Source: DASWTL01 sp966250385 (GTDB taxonomy: Bacteria; Bacteroidota; Bacteroidia; Sphingobacteriales; Sphingobacteriaceae). From it: a stretch of 64,000 nt of DNA. Shown here piece after piece: positions 15,391 to 23,776 of this stretch (positions are counted from its first letter, which is position 1; each line of letters starts with the position of its first letter). Location of the stretch: NCBI GenBank assembly GCA_966250385.1, contig CBINHC010000011.1, positions 62,001 to 126,000 of the forward strand, read 5' to 3'. A program made the translations under genes and the position numbers. The notes beneath the pieces were generated by a model. The model was not told the origin of the DNA. It saw only the letters and a program-made list of their open reading frames with translations, and searched no databases.

Positions 15391-16029
15391 ATGAAGACTA
15401 CCGCCCTTGCATGGATAGCGTTGTTCACCGGAGTGTGGTTTACCGCATGTACATCCGGCGACGATAAACCGGCCGTTGTTCAGCCGGCCCCTGAAAAAAA
15501 GATCATGGATCCCTTCAGGTTTCACCAGGCGATCGAGGTGAAGCCCGGGCTTACCTTTGACGTATTGAGCTGGGGGCGCGGATCGACCGAGTCAGGAGCC
15601 TACCTGATCCTTCGATCAGATTCCACCAATCTGAAATACCGGTCCGTTACCGGGGAGCTGGATGGTCGTGTGACCGACGCATGGAATATGGACATGGACT
15701 CGGACGGCAATCCGGAAATATTTATCCAGGCGGAAGGGGAGGGCGAAGGCTCGCACCTGACCATGTATATCTATGAATTCAGCGACAACGGGTCCGGGCA
15801 GAAACTTACGTTCCCGGGGCTGAGCAGTTCCAGTAAGAAGGGGTATAAGGGGCAGGACTCGCTGTATATCAAAGACGGCCGTCTCCGGCGCGAGTTCCCG
15901 GTCTACGAGGAAAAGGATGCCCCGAACAAGCCTACGGGCGGAAAGAAGCTGCTCGAGTACCGGCTTAGAAACAACTCGTTCGTTGTACAGGACATCACCG
16001 AAGAAGAAAAAGAAAGCAAGAAGAAATGA
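15391..16029 (+). CDS. Putative lipoprotein of unknown function
   Basis: The 212-residue product has a lipoprotein signal (MKTTALAWIALFTGVWFTAC) with a lipobox ending at Cys20. The mature part contains AWNMDMDSDGNPEIFIQAEGEGEGSHLTMYIYE, similar to the calcium-binding-like DxDxDGxxE turns of VCBS/FG-GAP proteins, and a charged Glu/Lys C-terminus (EEEKESKKK). It is expected to be anchored in the outer membrane or periplasm. Its stop overlaps the start of the SGNH hydrolase gene (ATGA at 16026), so the two are translationally coupled. No specific family was recognised. Confidence 0.75.
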   Translation: MKTTALAWIALFTGVWFTACTSGDDKPAVVQPAPEKKIMDPFRFHQAIEVKPGLTFDVLSWGRGSTESGAYLILRSDSTNLKYRSVTGELDGRVTDAWNMDMDSDGNPEIFIQAEGEGEGSHLTMYIYEFSDNGSGQKLTFPGLSSSSKKGYKGQDSLYIKDGRLRREFPVYEEKDAPNKPTGGKKLLEYRLRNNSFVVQDITEEEKESKKK

Positions 16030-16691
16030 AGATCTTAAAATACATCGTGTTCTCCGTGCTGCTGGGTAGCCTGACGGCCGCTGCACAGGAGCAGAACAAG
16101 TGGGAAGCCACGATCCGTAACTTTGAACGGCAGGATTCTGTCGCCCGCCCCGCACCGGGCGGCATCCTCTTCACCGGCAGTTCGTCGATCGCCAAGTGGA
16201 CGAGTATCCAGCACTATTTTCCGGAGTACCGGGTCATCAACCGGGGATTCGGGGGGTCCGAGTTTTCGGATCTGCTCTATTATGCGGATCGGGTGATCAT
16301 GCCGTACAGCCCCTCCAAAGTCTTTATTTATGAAGGAGACAATGACCTGGCCGCCGGAAAGAAGGTACCGGAAATCATGCGGCAGGCACGGACCCTCAGG
16401 GAAAAAATCGGGAAGGCGCTTCCGGGTGTCCCGGTCGTCTTTATTTCAGCCAAACCGAGCATCGCCCGCTGGGCGCTCCGTGATGGTTATGAATCGCTCA
16501 ATGCGGAGCTGAAAAAGTATGCGGATGCTACTCCGCTGACCATGTATGCAGATGTCTGGACGCCGATGCTGGACGGTTCAGGCCAGCCGCTTCCGGTTTT
16601 CGTGCAGGACAATCTGCATATGACCCCGGAAGGATACCGGATCTGGCAAAAGGCGCTGCTGGACCTGCTCCCGGCTGAGCGGAAGGATTGA
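16026..16691 (+). CDS. Exported SGNH/GDSL-type hydrolase
   Basis: The 221-residue product has a signal peptide (MKILKYIVFSVLLGSLTAAAQ). It shows SGNH blocks: the nucleophile Ser in block I (ILFTGSSSIAKW), Gly in NRGFGGSEFSDL, Asn in YEGDNDLAAG, and the Asp/His pair in DNLHMTPEGY. Block I reads TGSS rather than GDS, as in several Bacteroidota acetylhydrolase-like members. Such enzymes deacylate lipids, sugars or peptides in the periplasm. The start overlaps the preceding lipoprotein gene by 4 bp. It converges with the minus-strand sigma-factor operon 8 bp away. Confidence 0.85.
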   Translation: MKILKYIVFSVLLGSLTAAAQEQNKWEATIRNFERQDSVARPAPGGILFTGSSSIAKWTSIQHYFPEYRVINRGFGGSEFSDLLYYADRVIMPYSPSKVFIYEGDNDLAAGKKVPEIMRQARTLREKIGKALPGVPVVFISAKPSIARWALRDGYESLNAELKKYADATPLTMYADVWTPMLDGSGQPLPVFVQDNLHMTPEGYRIWQKALLDLLPAERKD

Positions 16692-16698
16692 CGGATCA

Positions 16699-17304
16699 TT
16701 AATCCTCCCGGTCCCGGAACTGCTCCTGCAGTCGCTCCAGGCTGCTGATCATCTCATTCAGCCGGCCTTCTTCCTTGCGGATATAGGCTTTCATAATGAT
16801 GAAATAACAGACCAGGAACCACGCTGCCGTAGCGATCACTCCCAGGATCGTCACCCAAAGGGACGCCAGGAAGAAGATCTCGATGAAAAAGAAGGCCAGG
16901 CCGGCGCAGAACAACAGGGTGTACACCCTGTATTTGCGGGTATTCAGATTATACCGGCCCTGCTTATAGGACTTAAGATAGCGGATGTATTCCTCAGGTT
17001 TGCCCGTCAGCAGCGTGTCGTCCATCATCCTGCGGTAGTCACGGTACTGGGCGAACATCATATAGCAGCAACAGGCAATAAGGATCAGCAGCGCCATGTG
17101 GCTGGTCCACATCTTAAAGTCAATAGCGATCCAGGCATAGGCCAGGACCAGGACGGCTGCGACCATGGCCACGACCTCGAAAAGCAGCCGGTTGGCAAAC
17201 TGGCCCTTCGAAGTCCGTACCCGTCGGATGATATCTTCCGGACTGAACCTGGTTTGTTCTACCTGGTTACTCCATAGTTCTTTCAGTGCTTCAAAATCTT
17301 TCAT
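16699..17304 (-). CDS. Membrane protein paired with an ECF sigma factor (putative anti-sigma)
   Basis: The 201-residue product has a cytoplasmic N-terminus (MKDFEALKELWSNQVEQTRFSPEDIIRRV), four probable transmembrane helices (about residues 40-60, 68-88, 128-147, 150-172) and a charged coiled-coil-like C-terminus (EEGRLNEMISSLERLQEQFRD). Its start overlaps the 3' end of the ECF sigma gene by 14 bp. The short N-terminal helix followed by membrane helices is common for proteins encoded next to ECF sigma factors in Bacteroidota. A role in sequestering the sigma factor is inferred from position only; no zinc-binding anti-sigma motif is present. Confidence 0.75.
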   Translation of the reverse strand: MKDFEALKELWSNQVEQTRFSPEDIIRRVRTSKGQFANRLLFEVVAMVAAVLVLAYAWIAIDFKMWTSHMALLILIACCCYMMFAQYRDYRRMMDDTLLTGKPEEYIRYLKSYKQGRYNLNTRKYRVYTLLFCAGLAFFFIEIFFLASLWVTILGVIATAAWFLVCYFIIMKAYIRKEEGRLNEMISSLERLQEQFRDRED

Positions 17305-17785
17305 GTTTATTATAGAGTTCAGTCAATTTCTGTTTGATTCGGTGGATCTTCACCCGCAGGTTTCCTTCTGAGATTCCTGAGATCTCCGCAATTTCGGCAT
17401 ATGGCATCTCATCCAGTACCAGCGTGATGATGATCCGTTCATTTTCTTCCAGTCGTGAAATGCACTTGTAAAGGGCTGCAACCTGCTCGTTTTTCTCAGA
17501 CAGCTCTTCGGCCTGGGTTTCAATGATGGAGTCGGTAAGTTCGTCTTTGGCCTGGCGTTTTTCGACCCGGAGATAGGACAGGCAGGTGTTTACCGCAATC
17601 CGGTAGATCCAGGTGGAGATCATCGCCTGGTTGCGGAACTTTTCCAGGTTCTGCCATACCTTCATGAAGGTCTCCTGCATCAGGTCATTGGCAATGTCAT
17701 CGTCGCCGGTATAACCGTAACACAGGTGGAAAATCTTTTTGGAGTTCGCCTTGAAGATGTCTTTAAAGAGAGCTTCTTTATTCAC
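17291..17785 (-). CDS. ECF-type RNA polymerase sigma-70 factor
   Basis: The 164-residue product has region 2 (IFHLCYGYTGDDDIANDLMQETFMKVWQNLEKFRNQAMISTWIYRIAVNTCLSYLR) and region 4 (ALYKCISRLEENERIIITLVLDEMPYAEIAEISGISEGNLRVKIHRIKQKL) with no region 3, the standard ECF layout. It would direct RNA polymerase to a small stress or envelope regulon. The membrane-protein gene overlaps its last 14 bp and is therefore co-translated, the usual sigma/anti-sigma arrangement. Confidence 0.93.
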   Translation of the reverse strand: MNKEALFKDIFKANSKKIFHLCYGYTGDDDIANDLMQETFMKVWQNLEKFRNQAMISTWIYRIAVNTCLSYLRVEKRQAKDELTDSIIETQAEELSEKNEQVAALYKCISRLEENERIIITLVLDEMPYAEIAEISGISEGNLRVKIHRIKQKLTELYNKHERF

Positions 17786-17827
17786 TATGGGTGTTTTCAG
17801 GGTTTAGAGTAAGATTCGGGCGGCTTG

Positions 17828-18349
17828 TTACAGGTTCAGTTCACTTTTTCCGAACCACCGGGTAGTCTGCCGGGCTTCCTCCACAAGCTCCCCGACCTCC
17901 TGTCTGTAATCGAACTGCAGGTCTTCATGCAGTTTAGGGAGGGCCTTCAGAATCTTCTCGAGCTGTTTGATCAAAAGCATCCGAAGAGGTTTGTGGCTTG
18001 TCTTCAGGTCCGCATACTTCAGGAAGTTCCGGCAGTACCAGATCAGCAGTTCTGCTTCCACCTGTTTCGACGCCGTGTATTTGATATGCCGGCTCAGCGT
18101 CCTGAGAATCTTCCGGAGCGCCTTGGTGCTGTAGTAATGATGTTTCTGGAACGCCTGGAACTCCGGTTCCAGCTCCGTCTTCAGTGCTTCGGCGTATTGC
18201 ATAGGGTCTTCTGCGTAATAAAGCAGATAGGAGAGCAGCTCTTTGTTATCTTTTTTATATTTTGCAAGCCGCAGGGTCAGTTCGATGAGTTCCTTTCCGG
18301 TTTTGTGGGTTAACTCTTTCTTGATGTCAGTCAGTTTTTCGGCTTTCAT
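17828..18349 (-). CDS. Conserved alpha-helical hypothetical protein
   Basis: A 173-residue protein, rich in Lys, Leu and Glu and predicted to be entirely helical (for example KLTDIKKELTHKTGKELIELTLRLAKYKKDNKELLSYLLYYAEDP and LEKILKALPKLHEDLQFDY). It has no signal peptide, membrane segment or recognised motif. Codon use and length argue for a real gene. It lies upstream of the ECF sigma gene on the same strand, 42 bp apart, so it could be in that transcript. Its start is 61 bp from the divergent symporter gene. Function unknown. Confidence 0.7.
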   Translation of the reverse strand: MKAEKLTDIKKELTHKTGKELIELTLRLAKYKKDNKELLSYLLYYAEDPMQYAEALKTELEPEFQAFQKHHYYSTKALRKILRTLSRHIKYTASKQVEAELLIWYCRNFLKYADLKTSHKPLRMLLIKQLEKILKALPKLHEDLQFDYRQEVGELVEEARQTTRWFGKSELNL

Positions 18350-18357
18350 TGGGCTGC

Positions 18358-18389
18358 TTTTGCACCGTAAATCTAATTAATTACTTTTG
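18358..18389 (+). promoter_or_regulatory. Promoter of the dicarboxylate/amino-acid symporter gene
   Basis: TTTTG at 18358-18362 and TACTTTTG at 18382-18389 are separated by 19 bp, matching the Bacteroidota -33/-7 promoter. The ATG lies 21 bp downstream. Confidence 0.6.
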
Positions 18390-18410
18390 CGCACCACTAA
18401 CTGATACTAC

Positions 18411-19790
18411 ATGAGATTCCGAAACCTGGCCCTGGTGCCGGTCCTTACCATTTCCCTTGCAGCTATTCTGACCTTTCTTAACCATTACCAGCTAGTCCAG
18501 GTTCCGGACGTTGCCCTGTTATTCGCACGCTGGCTGGCAATTGCCGGTCTGTTCGTATACGGGGTGAAGAAAAGGTCCCTGACCTCCTGGATCCTGATCT
18601 CGATGGTGGTGGGAGCTGAGATCGGCCATGACTTTCCGGAGATCGGAATGAAGCTCCAGGTGCTGAGCAAGGTGTTCCTTAAAATGATCAAGACCATTGT
18701 GGCGCCGCTGTTGTTCGCTACACTTGTCTATGGTATTGCCGGGCACTCAGACCTCAAACAGGTGGGCCGGATGGGCTGGAAATCGATCGTGTATTTTGAA
18801 GCGGTAACAACCGTAGCCCTGTTCATTGGTCTGGCGGCCATCAATATCTCCCGCGCCGGAGTCGGCATCAAACTTCCGCCCGGGGCTCATGAGGAACTTC
18901 CCGAAGTGGCTCCGCAGACCCTCAATGATATTATTCTGCATATTTTCCCGGAGAATATAGCCAAGTCGATCGCTGAAGGCCAGGTCCTGCAGATCGTGGT
19001 GTTCAGTATCATCTTCGGTATCGCCCTGGCCATGGTCCGTGAGGACAAACGGATGCCGATGCTGAAAGCCACCGAAAGCCTTTCTGAGGTCATGTTCAAG
19101 TTCACCAACATCGTCATGTACTTCGCGCCGATCGGGGTGGGTGCTGCCATTGCCTACACCGTAGGCCATATGGGTCTCGGAATCCTCGTAAACCTGTTCC
19201 AGCTGCTCATTACGCTGTATGTCGCCCTGCTGTTCTTTTTGTTCGGCGTATTGCTTCCGATCGCCTACTTTACCGGCGTGCCGATCAAAAAATTCCTGCA
19301 GGCCATTGCCGGACCGGTATCCATTGCGTTTGCTACCACGAGTTCGGAGGCGGCCCTGCCGCGTGCTATGGAGAATATGGAAAAGCTTGGCGTGCCGCGT
19401 AAGATCGTCGCCTTCGTCATGCCGACCGGTTATAGTTTTAACCTGGACGGAACGACCCTGTACCTGTCGCTAGCGGCGATCTTTGTCGCCCAGGCGGCCG
19501 GGATCCATTACTCGCTGGGTCAGCAGCTGCTGATCGTGTTCACCCTGATGCTGACCAGTAAGGGCGTTGCGGGTGTGCCGCGGGCATCGCTGGTGATCCT
19601 TCTCGGAACGGCTGCGTCCTTCGGACTGCCGGTCTGGCCGATCTTCATCATCCTCGGTATCGACGAGCTGATGGACATGGCAAGGACATCGGTGAACGTG
19701 ATCGGGAACTGTCTGGCGACCGTTGTCATTGCCAAATGGGAAAACGAATTTCATCCTGAAGAGGCGAATCAGGAAATTACACAGTTATAG
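18411..19790 (+). CDS. Dicarboxylate/amino acid:cation symporter (DAACS family)
   Basis: The 459-residue protein has eight membrane helices and both re-entrant hairpins of the DAACS/SLC1 fold. The serine-rich HP1 is FATTSSEAALPRAMENMEKLGV, TM7 carries PTGYSFNLDGTTLY (the NMDGT-equivalent), HP2 is LTSKGVAGVPRASLVIL, and TM8 is GIDELMDMARTSVNVIGNCLATVV. It imports dicarboxylates or acidic/neutral amino acids with sodium or protons. The Arg in MDMARTSVNVIGN is the position that in relatives favours acidic substrates, so glutamate, aspartate or C4-dicarboxylate is plausible. It is a single gene with its own promoter. Confidence 0.93.
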   Translation: MRFRNLALVPVLTISLAAILTFLNHYQLVQVPDVALLFARWLAIAGLFVYGVKKRSLTSWILISMVVGAEIGHDFPEIGMKLQVLSKVFLKMIKTIVAPLLFATLVYGIAGHSDLKQVGRMGWKSIVYFEAVTTVALFIGLAAINISRAGVGIKLPPGAHEELPEVAPQTLNDIILHIFPENIAKSIAEGQVLQIVVFSIIFGIALAMVREDKRMPMLKATESLSEVMFKFTNIVMYFAPIGVGAAIAYTVGHMGLGILVNLFQLLITLYVALLFFLFGVLLPIAYFTGVPIKKFLQAIAGPVSIAFATTSSEAALPRAMENMEKLGVPRKIVAFVMPTGYSFNLDGTTLYLSLAAIFVAQAAGIHYSLGQQLLIVFTLMLTSKGVAGVPRASLVILLGTAASFGLPVWPIFIILGIDELMDMARTSVNVIGNCLATVVIAKWENEFHPEEANQEITQL

Positions 19791-19840
19791 ATATAGTGCA
19801 CCAGATAGAACAGCGTCTCCGTGGCGCTGACATTTGAATT

Positions 19841-20353
19841 ATGAACAACAGAAATAAGAAAATCTTCCTGGCGGTCAGTATCGCCGTTCCGTTCCTGATA
19901 TATTGCTTCTATTACTACGGGGTCATGCTCAAGAACGCACCTTACCGGTTCGCCGATTTTGAGTCCATCACGCTGAAATACGGCATGGGAACCAATCTGG
20001 TGAACCAGTATGATTCCAGGACGGGTGACTTCCAGTACGAGGACAGCCGTGACTCCCTGGTGAAGACGAATGTGAAACTGAGCAAGGATGCTCTCCTGTA
20101 CCTGCACCGCAAAGCGGCCGAGCTTGGTCTTTGGAACATGCCCGATGTGATCGAAAGCGGGGATACCACCCGGCCGACCCCGCACTTCTTTGTCGAATTC
20201 CGGTACAAGGAAAAGTCCAAGAAGATGCTGCTGGACCTGAACTACGAAGAAAAGCCGAAACTGCGTGCCGCCGCGAAATCGGTTGTGGACGAAGTCCGGG
20301 ACAAGGTGATCGAGGCCGAGGCAAACGCCCGGAAGTTTAAGGAAAAAGAATGA
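19841..20353 (+). CDS. Membrane-anchored hypothetical protein
   Basis: A 170-residue protein with one N-terminal transmembrane helix (IFLAVSIAVPFLIYCFYYYGV, about residues 8-28) and an extracytoplasmic mixed alpha/beta domain (FADFESITLKYGMGTNLVNQYDSRTGDFQYEDSRDSLVKTNVKLS). The C-terminal tail is rich in Lys and Glu. The FESITLKYG...YDSRTGDFQY segment is reminiscent of small beta domains in other Bacteroidota membrane proteins, but no named family was recognised. It lies 50 bp after the symporter gene and may be read through from it; no terminator is visible between. Confidence 0.65.
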   Translation: MNNRNKKIFLAVSIAVPFLIYCFYYYGVMLKNAPYRFADFESITLKYGMGTNLVNQYDSRTGDFQYEDSRDSLVKTNVKLSKDALLYLHRKAAELGLWNMPDVIESGDTTRPTPHFFVEFRYKEKSKKMLLDLNYEEKPKLRAAAKSVVDEVRDKVIEAEANARKFKEKE

Positions 20354-20380
20354 TGGCGGAGTATTTCTTCTTCCGATTAT

Positions 20381-20410
20381 TTTGATAGAAGAATTAATTG
20401 CCTATATTTG
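20381..20410 (+). promoter_or_regulatory. Promoter of rplU-rpmA
   Basis: TTTG at 20381-20384 and TATATTTG at 20403-20410 are 18 bp apart, an excellent Bacteroidota promoter, 23 bp upstream of the rplU start codon. Confidence 0.7.
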
Positions 20411-20433
20411 CACCTCACAAAAAATAACTAACA

Positions 20434-20745
20434 ATGTACGCAATAGTAAATATAGCAGGACAGCAATTCAAAGTTGCAAAAGACCAGCATCTTTTTGTAC
20501 ACCGTTTACAGGGAGATGAAGGCGCTAGTATTGAATTTGACAATGTATTGTTAGCTGCTAACGGAAGTAAAATTACTGTAGGTGCTGAGGCACTGAAAGG
20601 CGCTAAAGTTTCGGCTACCATCGTGTCTCATTTAAAAGGTGATAAAGTGATCGTTTTCAAAAAGAAACGCAGAAAAGGTTACAAGAAAAGAAACGGACAC
20701 CGTCAGCAGTTCACCAAGATTCAGATCACTGATATCGCATTATAA
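20434..20745 (+). CDS. rplU: 50S ribosomal protein L21
   Basis: The 103-residue product begins MYAIVNIAGQQFKVAKDQHLFVHRL and contains the L21 signature VIVFKKKRRKGYKKRNGHRQQFTKIQI. It binds 23S rRNA in the large subunit and is full length. It is followed 50 bp later by rpmA, the near-universal bacterial arrangement, behind a strong promoter. Codon use is clearly more AT-rich than that of the neighbours, as expected for highly expressed ribosomal genes in a mid-GC genome. Confidence 0.98.
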   Translation: MYAIVNIAGQQFKVAKDQHLFVHRLQGDEGASIEFDNVLLAANGSKITVGAEALKGAKVSATIVSHLKGDKVIVFKKKRRKGYKKRNGHRQQFTKIQITDIAL

Positions 20746-20795
20746 TTAAGTTTAAACTTCAGAATTGATTTTCAATTCCTAAAAGATAACATACA

Positions 20796-21065
20796 ATGGC
20801 ACATAAAAAAGGAGCCGGTAGTTCCAAGAACGGTAGAGAGTCGCACAGTAAGCGCTTAGGTATCAAAATTTTTGGTGGTCAGTCTGCAATAGCAGGAAAT
20901 ATCATCGTTCGTCAGCGTGGTACCAAACACCATCCTGATAAAAACGTCGGAATTGGTAAAGACCACACTTTATTTGCGCTGGTTGACGGTAAAGTAGTTT
21001 TCAAGAAAAAAGGCGACGATAAGTCGTATGTTTCTGTGATCCCTGCTGAGACTGCAACTGCATAA
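20796..21065 (+). CDS. rpmA: 50S ribosomal protein L27
   Basis: The 89-residue product begins MAHKKGAGSSKNGRESHSKRLGIKIFGGQ, the conserved L27 N-terminus that reaches the peptidyl-transferase centre, and continues with the conserved IIVRQRGTKHHPDKNVGIGKDHTLFAL. The mature start needs no Firmicutes-type leader cleavage. It is co-transcribed with rplU and ends before a perfect terminator hairpin. Confidence 0.98.
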   Translation: MAHKKGAGSSKNGRESHSKRLGIKIFGGQSAIAGNIIVRQRGTKHHPDKNVGIGKDHTLFALVDGKVVFKKKGDDKSYVSVIPAETATA

Positions 21066-21104
21066 GTTTTAAGTAAAGATCCTGTCTGCATGACCTGCGG
21101 ATAC

Positions 21105-21142
21105 AAAAGAAGCCTTCAAACAGAAGGCTTCTTTTGTTTTTT
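21105..21142 (+). terminator. Rho-independent terminator after rplU-rpmA
   Basis: AAAAGAAGCCTTC (21105-21117) pairs perfectly with GAAGGCTTCTTTT (21123-21135) around an AAACA loop, followed by GTTTTTT. The symmetric A/T flanks let it act on both strands, so it may also end the convergent LytTR operon. Confidence 0.9.
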
Positions 21143-21155
21143 GCGGGATTCTTTG

Positions 21156-21863
21156 CTAAAGAGACCGCTTCATATTCTTCACACCGGCTGAAAAGCTTTC
21201 GCCTACCGGGATCTCGACGCCCGACTCCAGCATCAACTTCCGGTTCGATAATTCCCTGACCTGGTTAACCGCCACGATATAGCTCTTGTGTACCCGCATA
21301 AACCGGCCTTCGGGAAGCTTCTCCAGCACTTTCTTCAGCGGCATCAGGGTCAGGACCGGCTTTCCGCTCCTGAAATGAAATCGGATATAATCATTCAGGC
21401 TTTGGATGTACAGGATTTCCCCGGTATCGATTTTTACCAGGCGATATTCGGAATAGACGTAGAAGGAGCCGTCCAGGGCAGATCGTCTTAAAGTGTCCGA
21501 CTGGACGGCTTTTCGGACCGCCTTCTGAAACCGTTCAAAGGCGACCGGCTTGAGGATATAGTCGAGCGCTTCCAGTTCATAGCCCTCGAACGCAAAGTGT
21601 CTGAAGGCCGTGGTAAATACGACCATGGGACGTCGTTTCAGGGAGCGCACGACATCGATCCCGCTGATGTCCGGCATGGAGATATCAATGAACAGGAGAT
21701 CCACCGGGTGGGTTTGCAGGTATTCCAGGCCGGACACGGCATCTTCAAATGTGGCCAGCAGGTGGAGCTCCTGGATGGAGTTGCAGTGATTCCGGATCAG
21801 GTCCAGCGCGATCGGTTCGTCGTCAATGGCGACGCAGGTAAGCCGTTTCATGTCCGTATTCAT
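21156..21863 (-). CDS. LytTR-family response regulator
   Basis: The 235-residue protein has a receiver domain (residues 8-125). The phosphoacceptor is Asp60 in LLFIDISMPD, the acidic pair is in AIDDE, and the conserved Thr/Lys are in VFTTAF and YILKPV. A LytTR DNA-binding domain follows (IDTGEILYIQSLNDYIRFHFRSGKPVLTLMPLKKVLEKLPEGRFMRVHKSYIVAVNQV). It is the partner of the LytS-like kinase whose stop codon overlaps its start by one base (TGATG at 21861-21865). A second ATG four codons in (21851) is also possible. Targets are unknown. Confidence 0.93.
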   Translation of the reverse strand: MNTDMKRLTCVAIDDEPIALDLIRNHCNSIQELHLLATFEDAVSGLEYLQTHPVDLLFIDISMPDISGIDVVRSLKRRPMVVFTTAFRHFAFEGYELEALDYILKPVAFERFQKAVRKAVQSDTLRRSALDGSFYVYSEYRLVKIDTGEILYIQSLNDYIRFHFRSGKPVLTLMPLKKVLEKLPEGRFMRVHKSYIVAVNQVRELSNRKLMLESGVEIPVGESFSAGVKNMKRSL

Positions 21864-22939
21864 CAGGTTCGGAGATCCAGTGTCAGGGTAACCGTGTACC
21901 GCCCGGTCCTGCGGATATCGAGATGGTGCCGGCCAGGATAGAGGGCTTCCAGTCTCCGCATCGTATTATGGATGCCTATACCGGTGCCCCGATCGACGCT
22001 TTTTATATCGTGAACGTTGTTTTCGCACCGGAAGATCAGTTTTTCCCCGTCGGTTTCGATATGAACCAGGAGGGGCGACCAGGAATGCTTGCTCACACCG
22101 TATTTGAACATGTTCTCGATGAACGGGATCAGGATCAGGGGCGCTATTTGTTTCTGATCTGCGCTTCCGAGTACGTGATAGTCCAGTTCGGACGCCGCGC
22201 CGAGCTTGAGGCGCTGAAGTGCCATATAATCTTCGGTGAATTTAATCTCCTGCCAAAGCGGGACGAACTGCCGGGAGGCATCCTCGGTAATATAGCGCAT
22301 AATATGGGACAGCTTCAGGATGCTGTCTGCCGCCCCGTGGTGTCCCGTCAGGATCAGGGTATAGATGTTGTTCAGCGTATTGAACAGAAAGTGTGGATGG
22401 ATCTGGGCCTTCAGCAGCGACAGTTCCGCGCTCACCTTGTCCGCCTCGGCCATCAGGGCCCGCCGTACCGAAGATCTCCATTCCGTGGCGATCCGTACGG
22501 CCATGCTCAATGCCAGCACGAAGAAGAACAGGTAAACGCTTACCAGATCGAAAGCCGGGGCGCCCGGCGGCGGGGTCTCATGCCCCGACGGAACGGAGCG
22601 GCTCAGGGTGACTGCGGATTCCGGCGGCAGGGTCAGGCGCCGGCTGGTCCGGATGAGCCGGTCGAACGGCTTTAGAATATAGAATAGCCCCAACAGGAAC
22701 AGAATGGCAAGAAAAAAGGCTGTCTGCTTTTTCCGGAGGTAAAGCCCCGGGATCAGCAGATGCAGGAACAGATAGAATAAACCGATAAACGAGGAGCAGT
22801 AGAGCAGGTAAGCCGGTGATGTGATCAGAGGGCTGAGGCTATGATGCCTCTCGAGCAAAAAAATCAAAGGAAGACTGATAAAGAAGAGCCAGCCCAGGAA
22901 ATGACTGATCAATGGAAACGCGTTGATTCTGGTGGTCAT
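21863..22939 (-). CDS. LytS/YehU-type sensor histidine kinase
   Basis: The 358-residue protein has four N-terminal transmembrane helices and a short linker, then a His_kinase (PF06580) dimerisation region with the phosphoacceptor His in LSLLKAQIHPHFLFNTLNNIYTLI. An HATPase_c domain follows (LILIPFIENMFKYGVSKHSWSPLLVHI; GTGIGIHNTMRRLEALYPG). There is no large extracellular sensor, so it probably senses within the membrane. It is translationally coupled to the LytTR regulator. In Bacteroidota such pairs commonly control surface or polysaccharide functions; no target can be named here. Confidence 0.92.
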   Translation of the reverse strand: MTTRINAFPLISHFLGWLFFISLPLIFLLERHHSLSPLITSPAYLLYCSSFIGLFYLFLHLLIPGLYLRKKQTAFFLAILFLLGLFYILKPFDRLIRTSRRLTLPPESAVTLSRSVPSGHETPPPGAPAFDLVSVYLFFFVLALSMAVRIATEWRSSVRRALMAEADKVSAELSLLKAQIHPHFLFNTLNNIYTLILTGHHGAADSILKLSHIMRYITEDASRQFVPLWQEIKFTEDYMALQRLKLGAASELDYHVLGSADQKQIAPLILIPFIENMFKYGVSKHSWSPLLVHIETDGEKLIFRCENNVHDIKSVDRGTGIGIHNTMRRLEALYPGRHHLDIRRTGRYTVTLTLDLRT

Positions 22940-23194
22940 ATACTGTTAGGGTATGTCGTCCTTCCGCTCCGCCGATATCTGTATTCTTCCGTTAAAATAG
23001 TAATTATCCCGGCTTACCGCACATGACTTCAGCGGGGACTTACCTTAATTTCGCAATTTCCTGCGGCAGCGGACATACCGTCTGCCGAAGAATCGATAAT
23101 CCTGTGGAATGAATCGATGAACCGGTCAACTATCAGTTTGTAAATCCGGTTTAGTCAGGGTGGGTTATGGACATCTGTTCACATTGAATCTCAA

Positions 23195-23776
23195 ATGAAG
23201 GTTAAGGTACAACCAATAAGCGAGTCGGATCTCGCGTTGAGGACCCGCTGGCTGAACGACGACCGGGTAAATACCTTCCAGTTCCTGGCCGGGCCAGTGA
23301 CGCTGGAGTCTACTACCAGCTGGTACCACCGTGTTAAGAATAATAAGGTTCGGTGCGACTTTGCCTTCCGGGATCCGTTTGGAAGGTGCCTGGGGATGGC
23401 CGGGCTCACCTCGATCAATCCTGCGAACGCCAATGCGGAATTCTACATCTTTATCAATCCTGATTTCCATAGCCGGGGTTTCGGAAAGGCGGTTACCGAG
23501 TGGATGCTGTTTTACGCCTTCAGGGTCAGGAAACTCCTGAAGGTCTACCTGTATGTGGATCCCCGGAATATCAGGGCGGTCAGGCTATACGAGAACCTGC
23601 ATTTTTCCAGGGAGGGAACGCTAAGGAAGCACCGGTCCAAGGCGGGGGTTTTCTTTGATATGCATGTGTACGGAATCCTGAAGGAGGAGTGGGCGGCACG
23701 CCGTAAATCCCAGCAGGTGCCTGATACCTTCAATCCTTATGACTATGTGGCGACAACTGGATCTTTGCAAACCTGA
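23195..23776 (+). CDS. GNAT-family N-acetyltransferase (RimJ/RimL-like)
   Basis: The 193-residue product has the RimJ/RimL-type GNAT layout: LRTRWLNDDRVNTFQFL at the N-terminus, the central FAFRDPFGRCLGMAGLTSINPANANAEFYIFINPDFHSRGFGKAVTEWMLFYAF with the acetyl-CoA loop SRGFGKA, and YLYVDPRNIRAVRLYENLHFSREGTLRKH, the usual N..A..LYE..GF-like end. It would acetylate an amine of a protein or sugar. In polysaccharide loci similar enzymes modify amino sugars, but this gene stands alone. A second small gene overlaps its last 38 bp. Confidence 0.87.
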   Translation: MKVKVQPISESDLALRTRWLNDDRVNTFQFLAGPVTLESTTSWYHRVKNNKVRCDFAFRDPFGRCLGMAGLTSINPANANAEFYIFINPDFHSRGFGKAVTEWMLFYAFRVRKLLKVYLYVDPRNIRAVRLYENLHFSREGTLRKHRSKAGVFFDMHVYGILKEEWAARRKSQQVPDTFNPYDYVATTGSLQT

